Shown here piece after piece: positions 37,285 to 46,776 of a stretch of 64,000 nucleotides of DNA (position 1 is its first letter; every line of letters starts with the position of its first letter). The stretch comes from Bacillota bacterium. Lineage in GTDB: Bacteria > Bacillota > Dethiobacteria > DTU022. The translations under genes and the position numbers were made by a program. The stretch is from positions 1-64,000 of the forward strand of contig JAWSUE010000003.1 in NCBI GenBank assembly GCA_033549065.1. Direction: 5' to 3'. Below the pieces are notes generated by a model. That model had not been told where the DNA came from and did no database searches. It saw nothing but the letters and a program-made list of their open reading frames with translations.

Positions 37285-38373
37285 ATGGAAATTGATATAG
37301 ATGATGCAATAAGGCGTTCCGATCTGATCTTTATCGATGTCAGGGCTCCAGGGGAGTATGCTTTCGCTTCAATACCGGGCGCAGTGAATATCCCCCTCTT
37401 CGATGATCGTGAGCACCGCCAACTGGGCATTATTTTTAGACAGCTTGGTGAATCAGAAGCCCGGAGGGTTGCTCTTGATTTTGTTTTACCAAAATTGCCG
37501 TTTCTTATAACACAAATAGAGAAATCCTGTGGAGGTAAATTACCACTTCTATATTGCCGCAGGGGCGGTTTACGCAGCCTGAGCCTCTACCAGGTCCTAA
37601 CTCTGGGCGGCATACCGGCTATGAGATTAAAAAAAGGCTACAAAGCGTACCGACAGTATGTAAATGAACGTTTGGCCGGATTTACAATGAGCAGCAGGCT
37701 CTTTGTACTGCACGGCTTAACCGGGGTAGGGAAAACTGCTGTCCTGAAAATTTTGGGAGATAAAGGTATGCCGGTAATAGATCTGGAGGAACTGGCCCGC
37801 CATCGCGGTTCGGTTTTCGGTAATTTAGGGCTTGATGCACCTCGCTCCCAGAAAGATTTTGACGCACTTTTACTTAAAGAGCTGGATCAGTTAAGTCATG
37901 AACCTTCAATTTTTATCGAGGGCGAAGGCCATCGGATTGGCAATGTATACCTTCCACGATTCTTAACCGAAGCGATGGATCAGGGCAAGCAGATTCTGCT
38001 CACGGCGCCGCTCGAAATCAGGGTTCAACGTATTTTGGACATATACAGCCCCCTGCTGATGCCTGGAAACAGGATTATCCAGATAAGAGATGCCCTACGC
38101 TCGCTGGAAAACCGCATGGGCAGCAACAAAGTAGAACTGCTGCTCAAAATGCTGGATAACAGGGAATACGGAAATTTAGCCCGAATGCTCTGTACCGATT
38201 ACTATGATCACTTTTACCATGATTCCAGGCCGGAATATTCAAGATTTGACCTGCTGATTGATGCCACAGATCTGAACCAGACTGCAGGCAATATAATCGA
38301 TTATAATAATTCTTTCTACAGAAAGGAGACTGCTTATGATGAATCCTTACGATGCCGCTCACAATCTGGCTAA
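37285..38373 (+). CDS. mnmH: tRNA 2-selenouridine synthase
   Basis: A 362-residue SelU/YbbB protein. It converts 2-thiouridine at the tRNA wobble position to 2-selenouridine via a geranylated intermediate, using selenophosphate. The N-terminal rhodanese domain has I-D-V-R-A-P-G-E-Y and the catalytic Cys91 in Y-C-R-R-G-G-L-R-S. The C-terminal domain has a P-loop G-L-T-G-V-G-K-T-A near residue 145. It implies a selenophosphate supply (SelD) in this organism, although selA, selB, selC and selD are not in the window. It starts a plus-strand operon; the next gene begins 38 bp before its stop. Confidence 0.93.
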   Translation: MEIDIDDAIRRSDLIFIDVRAPGEYAFASIPGAVNIPLFDDREHRQLGIIFRQLGESEARRVALDFVLPKLPFLITQIEKSCGGKLPLLYCRRGGLRSLSLYQVLTLGGIPAMRLKKGYKAYRQYVNERLAGFTMSSRLFVLHGLTGVGKTAVLKILGDKGMPVIDLEELARHRGSVFGNLGLDAPRSQKDFDALLLKELDQLSHEPSIFIEGEGHRIGNVYLPRFLTEAMDQGKQILLTAPLEIRVQRILDIYSPLLMPGNRIIQIRDALRSLENRMGSNKVELLLKMLDNREYGNLARMLCTDYYDHFYHDSRPEYSRFDLLIDATDLNQTAGNIIDYNNSFYRKETAYDESLRCRSQSG

Positions 38374-38719
38374 AGCCCTGCGGGAATCTCAGGATTTCAA
38401 GGATTTAAAGGATACACAAACAGCCTTGAAAGCAGATGAGTCAGCCCGCAAAATGCTTCTTGACTTCCGGAATGAACAGCTTGAACTACAGAAACAGAAA
38501 CTATCAGGAGTTGAGGTTGCTCCTGAACAGGAAGAGAAGCTGGAAAAGTTATTTGAAGTCGTTAACATGAATACCACAATCAGGCATTTTCTGCAGGCAG
38601 AATACAGGGTTGCTGTACTTCTGCAGGATATTCACAAAACCATTGGTGAAGCAACCAGCGAAATTATTGATCCGGAACTGATGGCTCTGCCTGATGAATT
38701 CGAAGAGGATGAAGAATGA
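38336..38719 (+). CDS. YlbF/YmcA-family protein
   Basis: A 127-residue helical protein of the YlbF/YmcA (RicA/RicF) family. In Bacillus these help RNase Y-dependent mRNA processing and affect competence, biofilm and sporulation. The pattern A-H-N-L-A-K-A-L-R-E-S-Q-D-F-K-D-L near the start and the E-Y-R-V-A-V-L-L-Q-D-I-H-K-T-I helix are typical. The first ATG (38336) lies 7 nt after AAAGGAG; the start overlaps the mnmH end by 38 bp. The acidic tail ends in ATGA overlapping the HAD gene. Confidence 0.85.
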   Translation: MMNPYDAAHNLAKALRESQDFKDLKDTQTALKADESARKMLLDFRNEQLELQKQKLSGVEVAPEQEEKLEKLFEVVNMNTTIRHFLQAEYRVAVLLQDIHKTIGEATSEIIDPELMALPDEFEEDEE

Positions 38720-39444
38720 GTAAGAAAGAAAGAGAAAGCTACAAGGCATTGTTCCTGGATCTTGATGGCACCCTGCTGGATCTCGATATAGAAAAATTTA
38801 TCCCGGCTTATCTTGAAGCGCTTTCAGAGAGGTTTGATGGCATGATCAGTAAAGAATCATTCATCGGACATCTTTTTGCTTCTACCGCCAAAATGGTTCA
38901 GAACAGTGATCCCGGGAAAATCAATAAGGCGGTATTTTATGAAGATTTCTGCCAAAGGATAGGTTACACATACGATAGTATCAAACCGATCATCGATGAT
39001 TTTTACGAAAAGGATTTCCCCAAATTAAAATGTTGGGGGAAAGAGCATCCCCATGCTGAAAAATTACTGAATACCGCCCGGGATAAAAACCTGACACTTG
39101 TTCTGGCCACAAATCCGATTTTTCCGGCAACAGCTGTTCTACAACGCCTATCATGGGGTGGTATTTCTGATGAATATTTCAGCCTGATCACAACAATGGA
39201 GAATATGCATTTCTGCAAACCGAACCCTGAGTATTACCGGGAGATTATTGAGCAGCTGCATCTTGAACCCGAAGATTGCCTGATGGCCGGTAATGATACC
39301 CTGGAAGATACGAGCGCTTCATTGATCGGGATTGACACTTACCTGGTCGAAGATTTTATGCTGCACAGGGGTGAAAACTCCCTGCCTGCCAAATATAGCG
39401 GAAATCTGAGGGATCTGGCAAATTTCATTGATAATCTTGAATAA
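38716..39444 (+). CDS. HAD-superfamily hydrolase
   Basis: A 242-residue phosphatase-type HAD protein. Motif I is F-L-D-L-D-G-T-L-L-D (nucleophile Asp near residue 16). Motif II is an L-A-T-N-P strand near 132, and motifs III/IV include K-P-N-P-E and M-A-G-N-D-T-L-E-D. An alpha-helical cap lies between motifs I and II. Substrate unknown. Translationally coupled to the YlbF gene (ATGA). It converges on mtaB with only 14 bp between the stops and no clear terminator. Confidence 0.88.
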   Translation: MSKKERESYKALFLDLDGTLLDLDIEKFIPAYLEALSERFDGMISKESFIGHLFASTAKMVQNSDPGKINKAVFYEDFCQRIGYTYDSIKPIIDDFYEKDFPKLKCWGKEHPHAEKLLNTARDKNLTLVLATNPIFPATAVLQRLSWGGISDEYFSLITTMENMHFCKPNPEYYREIIEQLHLEPEDCLMAGNDTLEDTSASLIGIDTYLVEDFMLHRGENSLPAKYSGNLRDLANFIDNLE

Positions 39445-39458
39445 GCCTGACCTGATTA

Positions 39459-40766
39459 TTACCTGACCCGGACGGCCTTGATATAAGGGCCGTCTTCTTT
39501 TTCAAGCAGCGCATTTACTATTTTGCCCCGCCAGTGGACTGCCTTCAGATCAGTATTAACCTTTACCCGTAAATAGTGTGGGGTAAACCCCTCACCGTAG
39601 GAATAAGGTTCAACTTTCTCAACAAGTACCGGTACTCTTTGACCGATGAACTGTCTTCGATATTCTGATGCCATCTTTTCACCGAGTTCAATCATTTCCC
39701 TGCTGCGCCTCTCTTTTATTTCATTCGGCAAAGGTGAAGGTAACTCTGCAGCCCTGGTTCCCGGTCGTGAAGAAAATTTAAAGACATGCAAACGGCTAAA
39801 ACCTATAGCTTTAATCAGAGCCATACTACGCCGGTGATGTTGCTCAGATTCCCCGGGAAACCCGACAATAACATCGCTACTGAGTGACAGCCCGGGGATT
39901 TCCTGTTTAAGCCATTGGGCAAGATATAGGTACTCAACAGGTTCATAAGGGCGGTTCATCAAACGTAATATCTCTCCGTCTCCACTCTGAAGAGGGATAT
40001 GAAGATGGGGACAAACAATTTTTGATCCGGCAATCCGTTCAACCAACTCCGCCGTAACATCAGAAGGTTCCAGGGAGCTTAAACGCAGCCTTAATAAACC
40101 GGTTAGCGATTCCATCTCACCGATTAGTTCTGTCAGGGTTGTATCAAAGAGATCAACCCCGTATAATCCCAGATGAATACCGGTTAGAACTATTTCCTTG
40201 CAACCTGAATCTATCAGGGTTTTTGCCCTTTCCAGGGCATCTGCAGGAGGGAGGCTGCGCAGCGGCCCTCTAACCGAGGGTATAATGCAGTAACTGCAAA
40301 ACTGGTTACAGCCTTCCTGGATCTTGAGAAATCCTCTCGTTCTACCCCGGCGTTTTGAAGGAGGAAGGATTTCGAATTTATTTTCCGACCGGTGAGCCCT
40401 GACCAGTTCCAACTGCGAGCCGGGCAAAGCAGATTCAATAATCTGTGGCAAGTTCTCACGGTTGTTATTACCAATGATCAAGTCAACCCTGTCCAGCTTT
40501 TTCAACTCTTCGGGATTTCCCTGGGCGTAACAGCCGGTTGCAACAACAATTGCGTCAGGATTATTTCGCCTGGCTCTGCGGATTGCTTTCCTTGACTTGT
40601 GATCACTGGATCCGGTTACAGTACAGGTATTGATTATATAAACATCTGCATAGTCTTCAAAATCAATAATCCTGTAACCGGCACGTTCAAATAGAACCTG
40701 CATCGATTCAGTTTCACAGAAATTTACTTTACATCCCAGTGTATAAAAGGCGGCCTTCTTTTTCAA
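39459..40766 (-). CDS. mtaB: tRNA t6A37 methylthiotransferase MtaB
   Basis: A 435-residue radical-SAM enzyme that adds the methylthio group to t6A37 giving ms2t6A. The N-terminal UPF0004 domain binds a [4Fe-4S] cluster through Cys in L-G-C-K-V-N-F-C-E-T-E, I-N-T-C-T-V and T-G-C-Y-A-Q. The radical-SAM motif is C-N-Q-F-C-S-Y-C near residue 146. A C-terminal TRAM domain follows. The TTG start overlaps the rsmE stop (TTGA). It acts at the same modified base that TrmO-type enzymes methylate, relevant to the Cdd-TrmO fusion at 26074. Confidence 0.93.
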   Translation of the reverse strand: MKKKAAFYTLGCKVNFCETESMQVLFERAGYRIIDFEDYADVYIINTCTVTGSSDHKSRKAIRRARRNNPDAIVVATGCYAQGNPEELKKLDRVDLIIGNNNRENLPQIIESALPGSQLELVRAHRSENKFEILPPSKRRGRTRGFLKIQEGCNQFCSYCIIPSVRGPLRSLPPADALERAKTLIDSGCKEIVLTGIHLGLYGVDLFDTTLTELIGEMESLTGLLRLRLSSLEPSDVTAELVERIAGSKIVCPHLHIPLQSGDGEILRLMNRPYEPVEYLYLAQWLKQEIPGLSLSSDVIVGFPGESEQHHRRSMALIKAIGFSRLHVFKFSSRPGTRAAELPSPLPNEIKERRSREMIELGEKMASEYRRQFIGQRVPVLVEKVEPYSYGEGFTPHYLRVKVNTDLKAVHWRGKIVNALLEKEDGPYIKAVRVR

Positions 40767-41521
40767 TTACGGTCCACTTCCCCTGAATAATCGCCCCAGA
40801 AAGCTTCAATAAGCGCGACAGTGACGACTGAGGCAGTTTCGGTTCGCATGATTCTCGGACCCAGATGGACGGTTACGGCTCCGGACTGTTGAAGTACTTC
40901 AATTTCCCTGCTGCTGAAGCCTCCTTCCGGTCCGATAAAAAGCGAAACAGCCTTATCGTCAGGGCAAGGCTGTTTAAGTATTTGAGGCAAAGACTGACAC
41001 TTTTCCAGCTCCCAGGGGACAATTGTTGTCGTCCCCCTGATGGTATTTACCGCATCATCAAAACCCATCAGATCTTCTACCAAAGGGATGAAAGCCCTGC
41101 GTGACTGAGCCGCAGCCGACCGGGCAATAGATTGCCACCTTTGAAGCCTCTTCAATCCCTTTTTTTCATCCGGCAGCGGGATGCTTCTTTCTGACTTTAC
41201 AGGTATAATTCTGCTCACACCGAGTTCAACCGTCTGCCTGATAACCTGATCCATTTTTTCTCCCTTGGCCAAAGACTGCAGAAGCGTCAATTGGAGAGAT
41301 GATTCGTTGGATGCAGTCAACTCTTTCAGCAGAACAGTTACCTTTTCAGCCGAAGCAAAAACAACCTCTGCCCTGAAGGCTTTTCCCCGTCCATCAGAAA
41401 TGATAACTGGATCATTTTTTTTTAAACGCAGAACCCGAAATGCATGGTTAATATCTCCGGAATCAAGCTCAATGTCCATACCAAGCCCAAGATTGCGGTT
41501 ATCAATATAGAAATAATGCAT
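40763..41521 (-). CDS. rsmE: 16S rRNA m3U1498 methyltransferase RsmE
   Basis: A 252-residue SPOUT-class methyltransferase that methylates N3 of U1498 in 16S rRNA. The C-terminal knot region shows F-I-G-P-E-G-G-F-S-S-R-E-I-E and L-G-P-R-I-M-R-T-E-T-A, both diagnostic. It lies 23 bp after dnaJ; the ribosomal protein L11 methyltransferase gene (prmA) that often separates dnaJ and rsmE in Firmicutes is absent here. Confidence 0.96.
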   Translation of the reverse strand: MHYFYIDNRNLGLGMDIELDSGDINHAFRVLRLKKNDPVIISDGRGKAFRAEVVFASAEKVTVLLKELTASNESSLQLTLLQSLAKGEKMDQVIRQTVELGVSRIIPVKSERSIPLPDEKKGLKRLQRWQSIARSAAAQSRRAFIPLVEDLMGFDDAVNTIRGTTTIVPWELEKCQSLPQILKQPCPDDKAVSLFIGPEGGFSSREIEVLQQSGAVTVHLGPRIMRTETASVVTVALIEAFWGDYSGEVDRN

Positions 41522-41544
41522 TTAAATCTCCAATCAGTCCGGAA

Positions 41545-42690
41545 TTATGCCCCGCTGAATGCATCCTTGACACGATCAATTATTCCCTTGTGATCCAGCC
41601 CCGCTTCTTCTCCGCTTACACGGGCCAATTCAGCCAGCAGCTCCTTCTGCCTGGGATTGAGCCGTTTTGGCACATTTATCTTAACTGTTACCCGCAGGTC
41701 TCCCCTGCCGGATCCCCGCAGATATGGCATCCCATGTCCTTTAAGTCGGAAAGTTGTTCCATGCTGGGTCCCTTCCGGTACGCGCAAGTTTGCATTACCT
41801 TCAAGAGTCTCCACTTCCATTTCAACTCCGAGTGCAGCCTGGCTGATACTGATCGGTACTTCCTTCATCAGATCAGGTCCCTGTCGTCTGAATATCTTAT
41901 GCGGTTTGACTCTTACAACAACGTATAGATCACCGGGAGGGCCTCCACGCAATCCTGCTTCACCTTCTCCGGCAATCCGCAGTTTTGCGCCGTCCTCAAT
42001 ACCTGCCGGAATCTTTACATCAATTTTCTTCTCTTTTACAACCCTGCCCTGTCCGCTACAAGACGGGCAGGGATCTTTAATAACTTTACCTTCTCCGCGG
42101 CAGGCAACACAGGGATGCATACTGACAAAACGTCCAAAGGGAGTACTGCGGGTTTGCTGCTGCTGGCCGCTGCCTCCACAGGCGGAACAGGTTTCAGGCC
42201 TGGTGCCTGCTTTAGCTCTGGTACCATTACATTCGGAGCACGTTTCAGTCCGCGGAATAGTAATCACTTTTGACTTGCCTTTAAAAACCTCCTCAAGAGT
42301 GATTTCCAGATCATAACGTAAATGATTGCCCTGTTCCGGTCCGGGAGGACGGCGTCTGCCACCCATACCTCCGAAAAATTGTTCGAATATGTCATCAATC
42401 CCACCGAAACCGAAACCGCCGAAACCCTGGCCGCCAAATCCACCGAACCCTCCGGTTCCACCGTTAAAGTCAGATTGATGGCCAAATTGATCATACTGCT
42501 GGCGTTTTTGCGGATCGCTTAAAACGTCATAGGCTTCCTTAATCTCTTTGAATCTTTTTTCTGCTTCCTTATCATCTTTATTGAAGTCAGGGTGATGCTG
42601 TTTCGCAAGCCGCCGATAGGCTTTCTTGATTTCTTCAGCCGTAGCGCTGCGCTGCAAACCCAAAACTTCGTAGTAGTCTCTTTTACTCAT
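41545..42690 (-). CDS. dnaJ: Chaperone DnaJ
   Basis: A 381-residue type I J-protein, co-chaperone of DnaK. The J domain has H-P-D at about residues 33-35. A Gly/Phe-rich linker follows (about 72-105). Four zinc-finger repeats of type C-x-x-C-x-G-x-G occur at about 147-220 (the first reads C-S-E-C-N-G-T-R, the third C-V-A-C-R-G-E-G). The C-terminal substrate domains follow. It lies 51 bp after dnaK in the CIRCE operon. Confidence 0.98.
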   Translation of the reverse strand: MSKRDYYEVLGLQRSATAEEIKKAYRRLAKQHHPDFNKDDKEAEKRFKEIKEAYDVLSDPQKRQQYDQFGHQSDFNGGTGGFGGFGGQGFGGFGFGGIDDIFEQFFGGMGGRRRPPGPEQGNHLRYDLEITLEEVFKGKSKVITIPRTETCSECNGTRAKAGTRPETCSACGGSGQQQQTRSTPFGRFVSMHPCVACRGEGKVIKDPCPSCSGQGRVVKEKKIDVKIPAGIEDGAKLRIAGEGEAGLRGGPPGDLYVVVRVKPHKIFRRQGPDLMKEVPISISQAALGVEMEVETLEGNANLRVPEGTQHGTTFRLKGHGMPYLRGSGRGDLRVTVKINVPKRLNPRQKELLAELARVSGEEAGLDHKGIIDRVKDAFSGA

Positions 42691-42741
42691 ATCTGGAAAT
42701 CATCCTCATTTTTTATGGTCAGCATCCGGTAATATAACCGT

Positions 42742-44586
42742 TTATTCTTTATTTTCTTCTTCCTCTTCCTGAACATCGTAATCAGCATCTACAACATTTT
42801 CACTTTCTGATTGAGCTGGTTCGCCTGCCTCATTCTCAGGTTGCTGTTGTGCTTTAGCCTGCTCATATAGCTTGGAAGAAAGTTCATGCATGAACCCGTT
42901 CATTTTCTCAGTTGCGGCCTTTATTCTTTCCAGATCTTCACCTTTGGCTGCATCACGCAGTTCTTCGACCGCTTTATTGATTTCTTCACTCTTTGCGGCA
43001 TCAACCTTGTCACCCAGATCCTTAAGTGACTTCTCTGCACTGTAGGCCAGGCTGTCAGCCTGGTTACGCGCTTCCGCCAGTTCCTTCCTCTTACGGTCAT
43101 CTTCTGCATGTTTCTCAGCATCGTTGACCATCTCATCGATATGATCTTTCTCCAGGCCGCTTGATGCAGTTATTGTTATATTCTGTTCCCTGTTTGTAGC
43201 CAGATCCTTGGCCGAAACATTGACTATGCCGTTGGCATCTATATTAAAACTGACTTCAATCTGGGGAATACCCCGCGGTGCCGGAGGAATTCCGTCCAGC
43301 ATGAAACGACCCATTGTCTTATTGTCTGCAGCCATGGCTCTTTCTCCCTGCAAAACATGGATATCAACACTGGTTTGATTGTCAGCTGCAGTTGAAAATA
43401 TCTGCTTCTTCTCGGTTGGAATTGTGGTATTACGTTCGATGATCTTGGTAAAGACACCACCCAGCGTTTCAATACCCAGGGAGAGAGGAGTTACATCCAG
43501 AAGTAAAACGTCTTTTGCTTCGCCACCGAGAACGGCTGCCTGGTATGCAGCTCCGAGAGCGACAACTTCGTCGGGGTTTACGCCTTTGTGGGGTTCCTGA
43601 CCGAGCAGCTTTCGGATAGCTTCCTGCACGGCAGGAATCCTGGTTGAACCTCCGACCAGGATAATGCGATCAATCTCTTTAGCTGTCAGCCCGGCATCAG
43701 AAAGGGCTTGTTTGGTCGGCCCCATTGTTTTTTCAACCAGATCTGCAGTCAGTTCATCAAACTTTGCCCTGGTCAGTGTAACATTCATGTGTTTCGGACC
43801 ATCCTGGGTTGCTGTAATAAACGGCAGGTTTATGTCTGTTGTCGTTACGGAAGATAGTTCCACTTTTGCTTTTTCAGCGGCTTCAATCAGTCTCTGAAGA
43901 GCCATCCGGTCATTACGCAGGTCTATTCCCTGATCTTTCTTAAATTCTTCTGCTACATAATCAACAACCCTCTGGTCAAAATCATCTCCTCCAAGACGGT
44001 TGTTTCCACTTGTCGCCTTCACCTCTACAACATCATCACCCAGTTCAAGAACCGATACATCGAAGGTTCCTCCACCGAGGTCAAAAACAAGAATTTTATG
44101 ATCTCCCTTCTTGTCCAGACCATAAGCAAGGGCTGCAGCTGTGGGTTCATTAATGATTCTCAAAACCTCCATGCCGGCTATAGTCCCGGCATCCTTAGTG
44201 GCCTGACGCTGGCTGTCTGTAAAATAAGCCGGCACCGTGATAACTGCCTGGGTTATTTTCTCGCCCAGAAAGCTTTCAGCATCTGCTTTCAATTTTTGCA
44301 GAACCATTGCTGATATTTCCTGTGGGGTATACTCTTTGTCATCAATATGAACCTTGTGACTTGTCCCCATTTCCCGCTTTATAGACATGATAGTCCTTTC
44401 AGGGTTGGTTATCGCCTGGCGTTTGGCTACCTGACCGACCAATCGTTGACCATCTTTGGTAAAAGCAACAACTGAAGGTGTCAACCTGCTTCCTTCCGCA
44501 TTGGCTATAATCTCTGGTTCACTTCCCATTAATACTGCAATTACCGAGTTGGTTGTTCCAAGGTCAATTCCTACAACTTTTCCCAT
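42742..44586 (-). CDS. dnaK: Chaperone DnaK (Hsp70)
   Basis: A 614-residue Hsp70. The N-terminus G-I-D-L-G-T-T-N-S, phosphate loop F-D-L-G-G-G-T-F-D near residue 170, and G-G-S-T-R-I-P near 312 are all canonical. The substrate-binding domain, lid and acidic C-terminus (E-E-E-E-N-K-E) are intact. Length is typical of Gram-positive DnaK, which lacks the long insert of proteobacterial Hsp70. Member of the HrcA/CIRCE regulon. Confidence 0.98.
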   Translation of the reverse strand: MGKVVGIDLGTTNSVIAVLMGSEPEIIANAEGSRLTPSVVAFTKDGQRLVGQVAKRQAITNPERTIMSIKREMGTSHKVHIDDKEYTPQEISAMVLQKLKADAESFLGEKITQAVITVPAYFTDSQRQATKDAGTIAGMEVLRIINEPTAAALAYGLDKKGDHKILVFDLGGGTFDVSVLELGDDVVEVKATSGNNRLGGDDFDQRVVDYVAEEFKKDQGIDLRNDRMALQRLIEAAEKAKVELSSVTTTDINLPFITATQDGPKHMNVTLTRAKFDELTADLVEKTMGPTKQALSDAGLTAKEIDRIILVGGSTRIPAVQEAIRKLLGQEPHKGVNPDEVVALGAAYQAAVLGGEAKDVLLLDVTPLSLGIETLGGVFTKIIERNTTIPTEKKQIFSTAADNQTSVDIHVLQGERAMAADNKTMGRFMLDGIPPAPRGIPQIEVSFNIDANGIVNVSAKDLATNREQNITITASSGLEKDHIDEMVNDAEKHAEDDRKRKELAEARNQADSLAYSAEKSLKDLGDKVDAAKSEEINKAVEELRDAAKGEDLERIKAATEKMNGFMHELSSKLYEQAKAQQQPENEAGEPAQSESENVVDADYDVQEEEEENKE

Positions 44587-44636
44587 TTGTTAGCCTCCTA
44601 ACTTTTTTCTGTAAGTAATTAATATTTAACCACCGA

Positions 44637-45182
44637 TTATTCGCGGCAAACTTTAACCATCGCCGGCCGCAAAATTCTTTTCCGGTGTTTATATCCTTTC
44701 TGTAGTTCTTCAATAACTGTCCCCGGTTCACTGTCTTCGGCTTCAACCTGGATAACTGCATGGTGACAGTGTGGGTCAAAAGGCATACCCTGCGCTTCAA
44801 TTGCGCTGACACCCTCTTGTTCCAAAATTTGAATAAGCTGTTTACGAATCATCTCCAACCCCTCGACATAGGATGAAGGGATATTTTCATCTGCCCGGGC
44901 AGAGTCAAGCCCTCTCTCCAGGTTGTCGAGTACAGGTAAAAGCCGGCATAGAAACTCATATAACGCGTATTCCCTTGCTTCCGCCTGCTCCATTTTGCTT
45001 ATTCGTCTCAGGTTATCGATATCAGCCTGTTTTCTTTTCAACCGGTCAAGCAGTTCTTCATTTTCCTGCTGCAGGGCATTTAGTTCTTCTTTAGAATCGA
45101 CATCTTCAGGCATCTCTTCCTGTGTATCAACCATTTCGTCATTTACCTTCTCCGCCTCGTCTTTTCTTTTTTTACCACTCAT
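44637..45182 (-). CDS. grpE: Nucleotide exchange factor GrpE
   Basis: A 181-residue GrpE that releases ADP from DnaK. It has an acidic N-terminal tail, a long coiled coil (about 30-80, L-D-R-L-K-R-K-Q-A-D-I-D-N), and the C-terminal beta domain with the G-M-P-F-D-P-H-C-H-H-A-V signature. The ATG at 45182 is preferred over the TTG at 45185 by spacing from AGGTGAT. Confidence 0.96.
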   Translation of the reverse strand: MSGKKRKDEAEKVNDEMVDTQEEMPEDVDSKEELNALQQENEELLDRLKRKQADIDNLRRISKMEQAEAREYALYEFLCRLLPVLDNLERGLDSARADENIPSSYVEGLEMIRKQLIQILEQEGVSAIEAQGMPFDPHCHHAVIQVEAEDSEPGTVIEELQKGYKHRKRILRPAMVKVCRE

Positions 45183-45225
45183 CAATCATATCACCTGCTT
45201 TTTCTGTTTTCAGCATTTACAATAT

Positions 45226-46260
45226 TCAGGAGCTTAGACTCTGGTTAAGATGATCAACCAATCGGCGCATTACACTGATTACACGGCTGTAATCCATTCT
45301 TGTCGGACCCAACACACCGACCGCCCCGATTGTTTTATCATGTATTTTGTATGTCCCTGTAATCAGGGTGCATTCCCTGATATCTTCAAAATCATTTTCT
45401 TCCCCTATTCTGACAACAATATCATTGTCGCTGGAATTATCTTCCAGTATCCTGAACAGGAGCGGTTCCTGTTCAAAAAGATTGAGCATCCTTCGAATCT
45501 TATTGACATCTTTAAACTCCGGCTGGTTTAGTATGTTGGTCGTGCCTCCGAGAAAAACCCTGATCTGCTTCTCTTCTTTTAAACTTTCCTCAAGCAAAAT
45601 AAATGCCTGCTCCAATATTTCCAGACGCCTGAAGAGGTCACGTTTTAACTCGTTGATCAACGAAGTAGTTACCTGATCTATGGTCAGGCCGTAAAGCTTC
45701 TGGTTGAGATAATTTACAACCTGCTGCAGTTCAGATGGGCTTAACTGCTGTTGAAAATCGATAACCTTATTTTTAATAAACCCCGTATCAGTTATGAGCA
45801 CAACGAGTCCGCGTTTTTCATCCAACGGTAATATGCGCAGCTGACGAAAAGCGCTTTTTCTAAACTGCGGCCCCATAATTAGCGATGTTTGATTTGTAAT
45901 AGAAGATAAAACCCGGGCTGAATTGACGATAATCTGTTCAATCTCACGCATCTTTTCCGTGCTAAGTGAACTCATCAAGACAAGCTCATCGTCATCACTT
46001 AACTCTCCGGAATCCATGAGGTTATCAACATAAAAACGGTATCCAAGTTGTGAAGGTATTCTGCCGGCCGAGGTATGAGGTTGGATCAGGTAACCCATTT
46101 CTTCCAGGTCGGCCATTTCGTTGCGGATTGTGGCTGAACTAAGACCCATACGGTAAAGTCTGGCAACAGTTCGTGAACCAACCGGTTCTGCCGTTTTTAT
46201 ATAGTTGGCAACTACTGCTCGCAGTATTTGCTGTTTTCTTTCATTAAGTGGCGCTGACAT
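45226..46260 (-). CDS. hrcA: Heat-inducible transcription repressor HrcA
   Basis: A 344-residue repressor that binds CIRCE and depends on GroEL for folding. The N-terminal winged helix has V-A-N-Y-I-K-T-A-E-P-V-G-S-R-T-V and A-T-I-R-N-E-M-A-D-L-E-E-M-G-Y. The rest is the GAF-like dimerisation region. It is the first gene of the hrcA-grpE-dnaK-dnaJ-rsmE-mtaB run, and a perfect CIRCE lies 23 bp upstream, so it represses itself. Confidence 0.97.
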   Translation of the reverse strand: MSAPLNERKQQILRAVVANYIKTAEPVGSRTVARLYRMGLSSATIRNEMADLEEMGYLIQPHTSAGRIPSQLGYRFYVDNLMDSGELSDDDELVLMSSLSTEKMREIEQIIVNSARVLSSITNQTSLIMGPQFRKSAFRQLRILPLDEKRGLVVLITDTGFIKNKVIDFQQQLSPSELQQVVNYLNQKLYGLTIDQVTTSLINELKRDLFRRLEILEQAFILLEESLKEEKQIRVFLGGTTNILNQPEFKDVNKIRRMLNLFEQEPLLFRILEDNSSDNDIVVRIGEENDFEDIRECTLITGTYKIHDKTIGAVGVLGPTRMDYSRVISVMRRLVDHLNQSLSS

Positions 46261-46283
46261 TTCATGCCCCCCGTTTCAAATCA

Positions 46284-46310
46284 TTAGCACTCTGACCTTT
46301 AGAGTGCTAA
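46284..46310. promoter_or_regulatory. CIRCE operator
   Basis: TTAGCACTC at 46284-46292, a 9-bp spacer, then GAGTGCTAA at 46302-46310. It matches the CIRCE consensus without mismatch. It is placed between the hrcA promoter and start codon, where HrcA blocks transcription. Confidence 0.98.
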
Positions 46311-46322
46311 TGCTACTAAAAA

Positions 46323-46350
46323 AATATCATCCTTTGGAGGGGTTTGTCAA
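46323..46350 (-). promoter_or_regulatory. hrcA operon promoter
   Basis: On the minus strand TTGACA (46350-46345), a 16-bp spacer, then GATATT (46328-46323), just upstream of CIRCE. This is a sigma-A type promoter with a perfect -35 and a fair -10. Confidence 0.7.
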
Positions 46351-46386
46351 GCGGCTAATCTAAATTCATCTGATCTATTTAACTAC

Positions 46387-46761
46387 CTAAACTGCTTCAT
46401 GGCTTTTTCGGTAATTGTTAATCGCGTCATGCAGGGCATCCGCTGCAAGATTTGAACAATGCAGTTTAAGGGGTGGTAAACCGCCTAACCGATCAGAAAC
46501 ATCTTTATTTGAAATCTCCATTGCCTCATCCAGGGTCTTCCCTTTGACCATCTCGGTCATCATGCTACTGCTGGCAATTGCTGCACCACACCCGAAGGTC
46601 AGGAACTTAATATCCTCGATCCGGTTATCCTTTACCTTCAGAAATATTTTCATCGTATCCCCACATTTAAAACTTCCTGTCTCACCGATAGCATCCGCAT
46701 CAGTTAATTCTCCAACATTACGGGGGTTGGTAAAATGATCCACTACTTTTTCATTATACAT
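46387..46761 (-). CDS. iscU: Fe-S cluster scaffold IscU/NifU-N
   Basis: A 124-residue scaffold protein. The three cluster cysteines are in F-K-C-G-D, F-G-C-G-A-A and L-H-C-S-N-L-A-A. The usual N-P-x-C-G-D is replaced by S-F-K-C-G-D. Length and lack of a C-terminal NifU domain match the short clostridial form. It lies 15 bp after iscS in the iscR-iscS-iscU operon. Confidence 0.95.
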   Translation of the reverse strand: MYNEKVVDHFTNPRNVGELTDADAIGETGSFKCGDTMKIFLKVKDNRIEDIKFLTFGCGAAIASSSMMTEMVKGKTLDEAMEISNKDVSDRLGGLPPLKLHCSNLAADALHDAINNYRKSHEAV

Positions 46762-46776
46762 TTCACTTGCTCCTTT

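Noticed and set aside
41657-42316. 219-residue open frame opposite dnaJ
   Set aside because: Antisense shadow of a clearly real dnaJ; low-complexity composition, no ribosome site.
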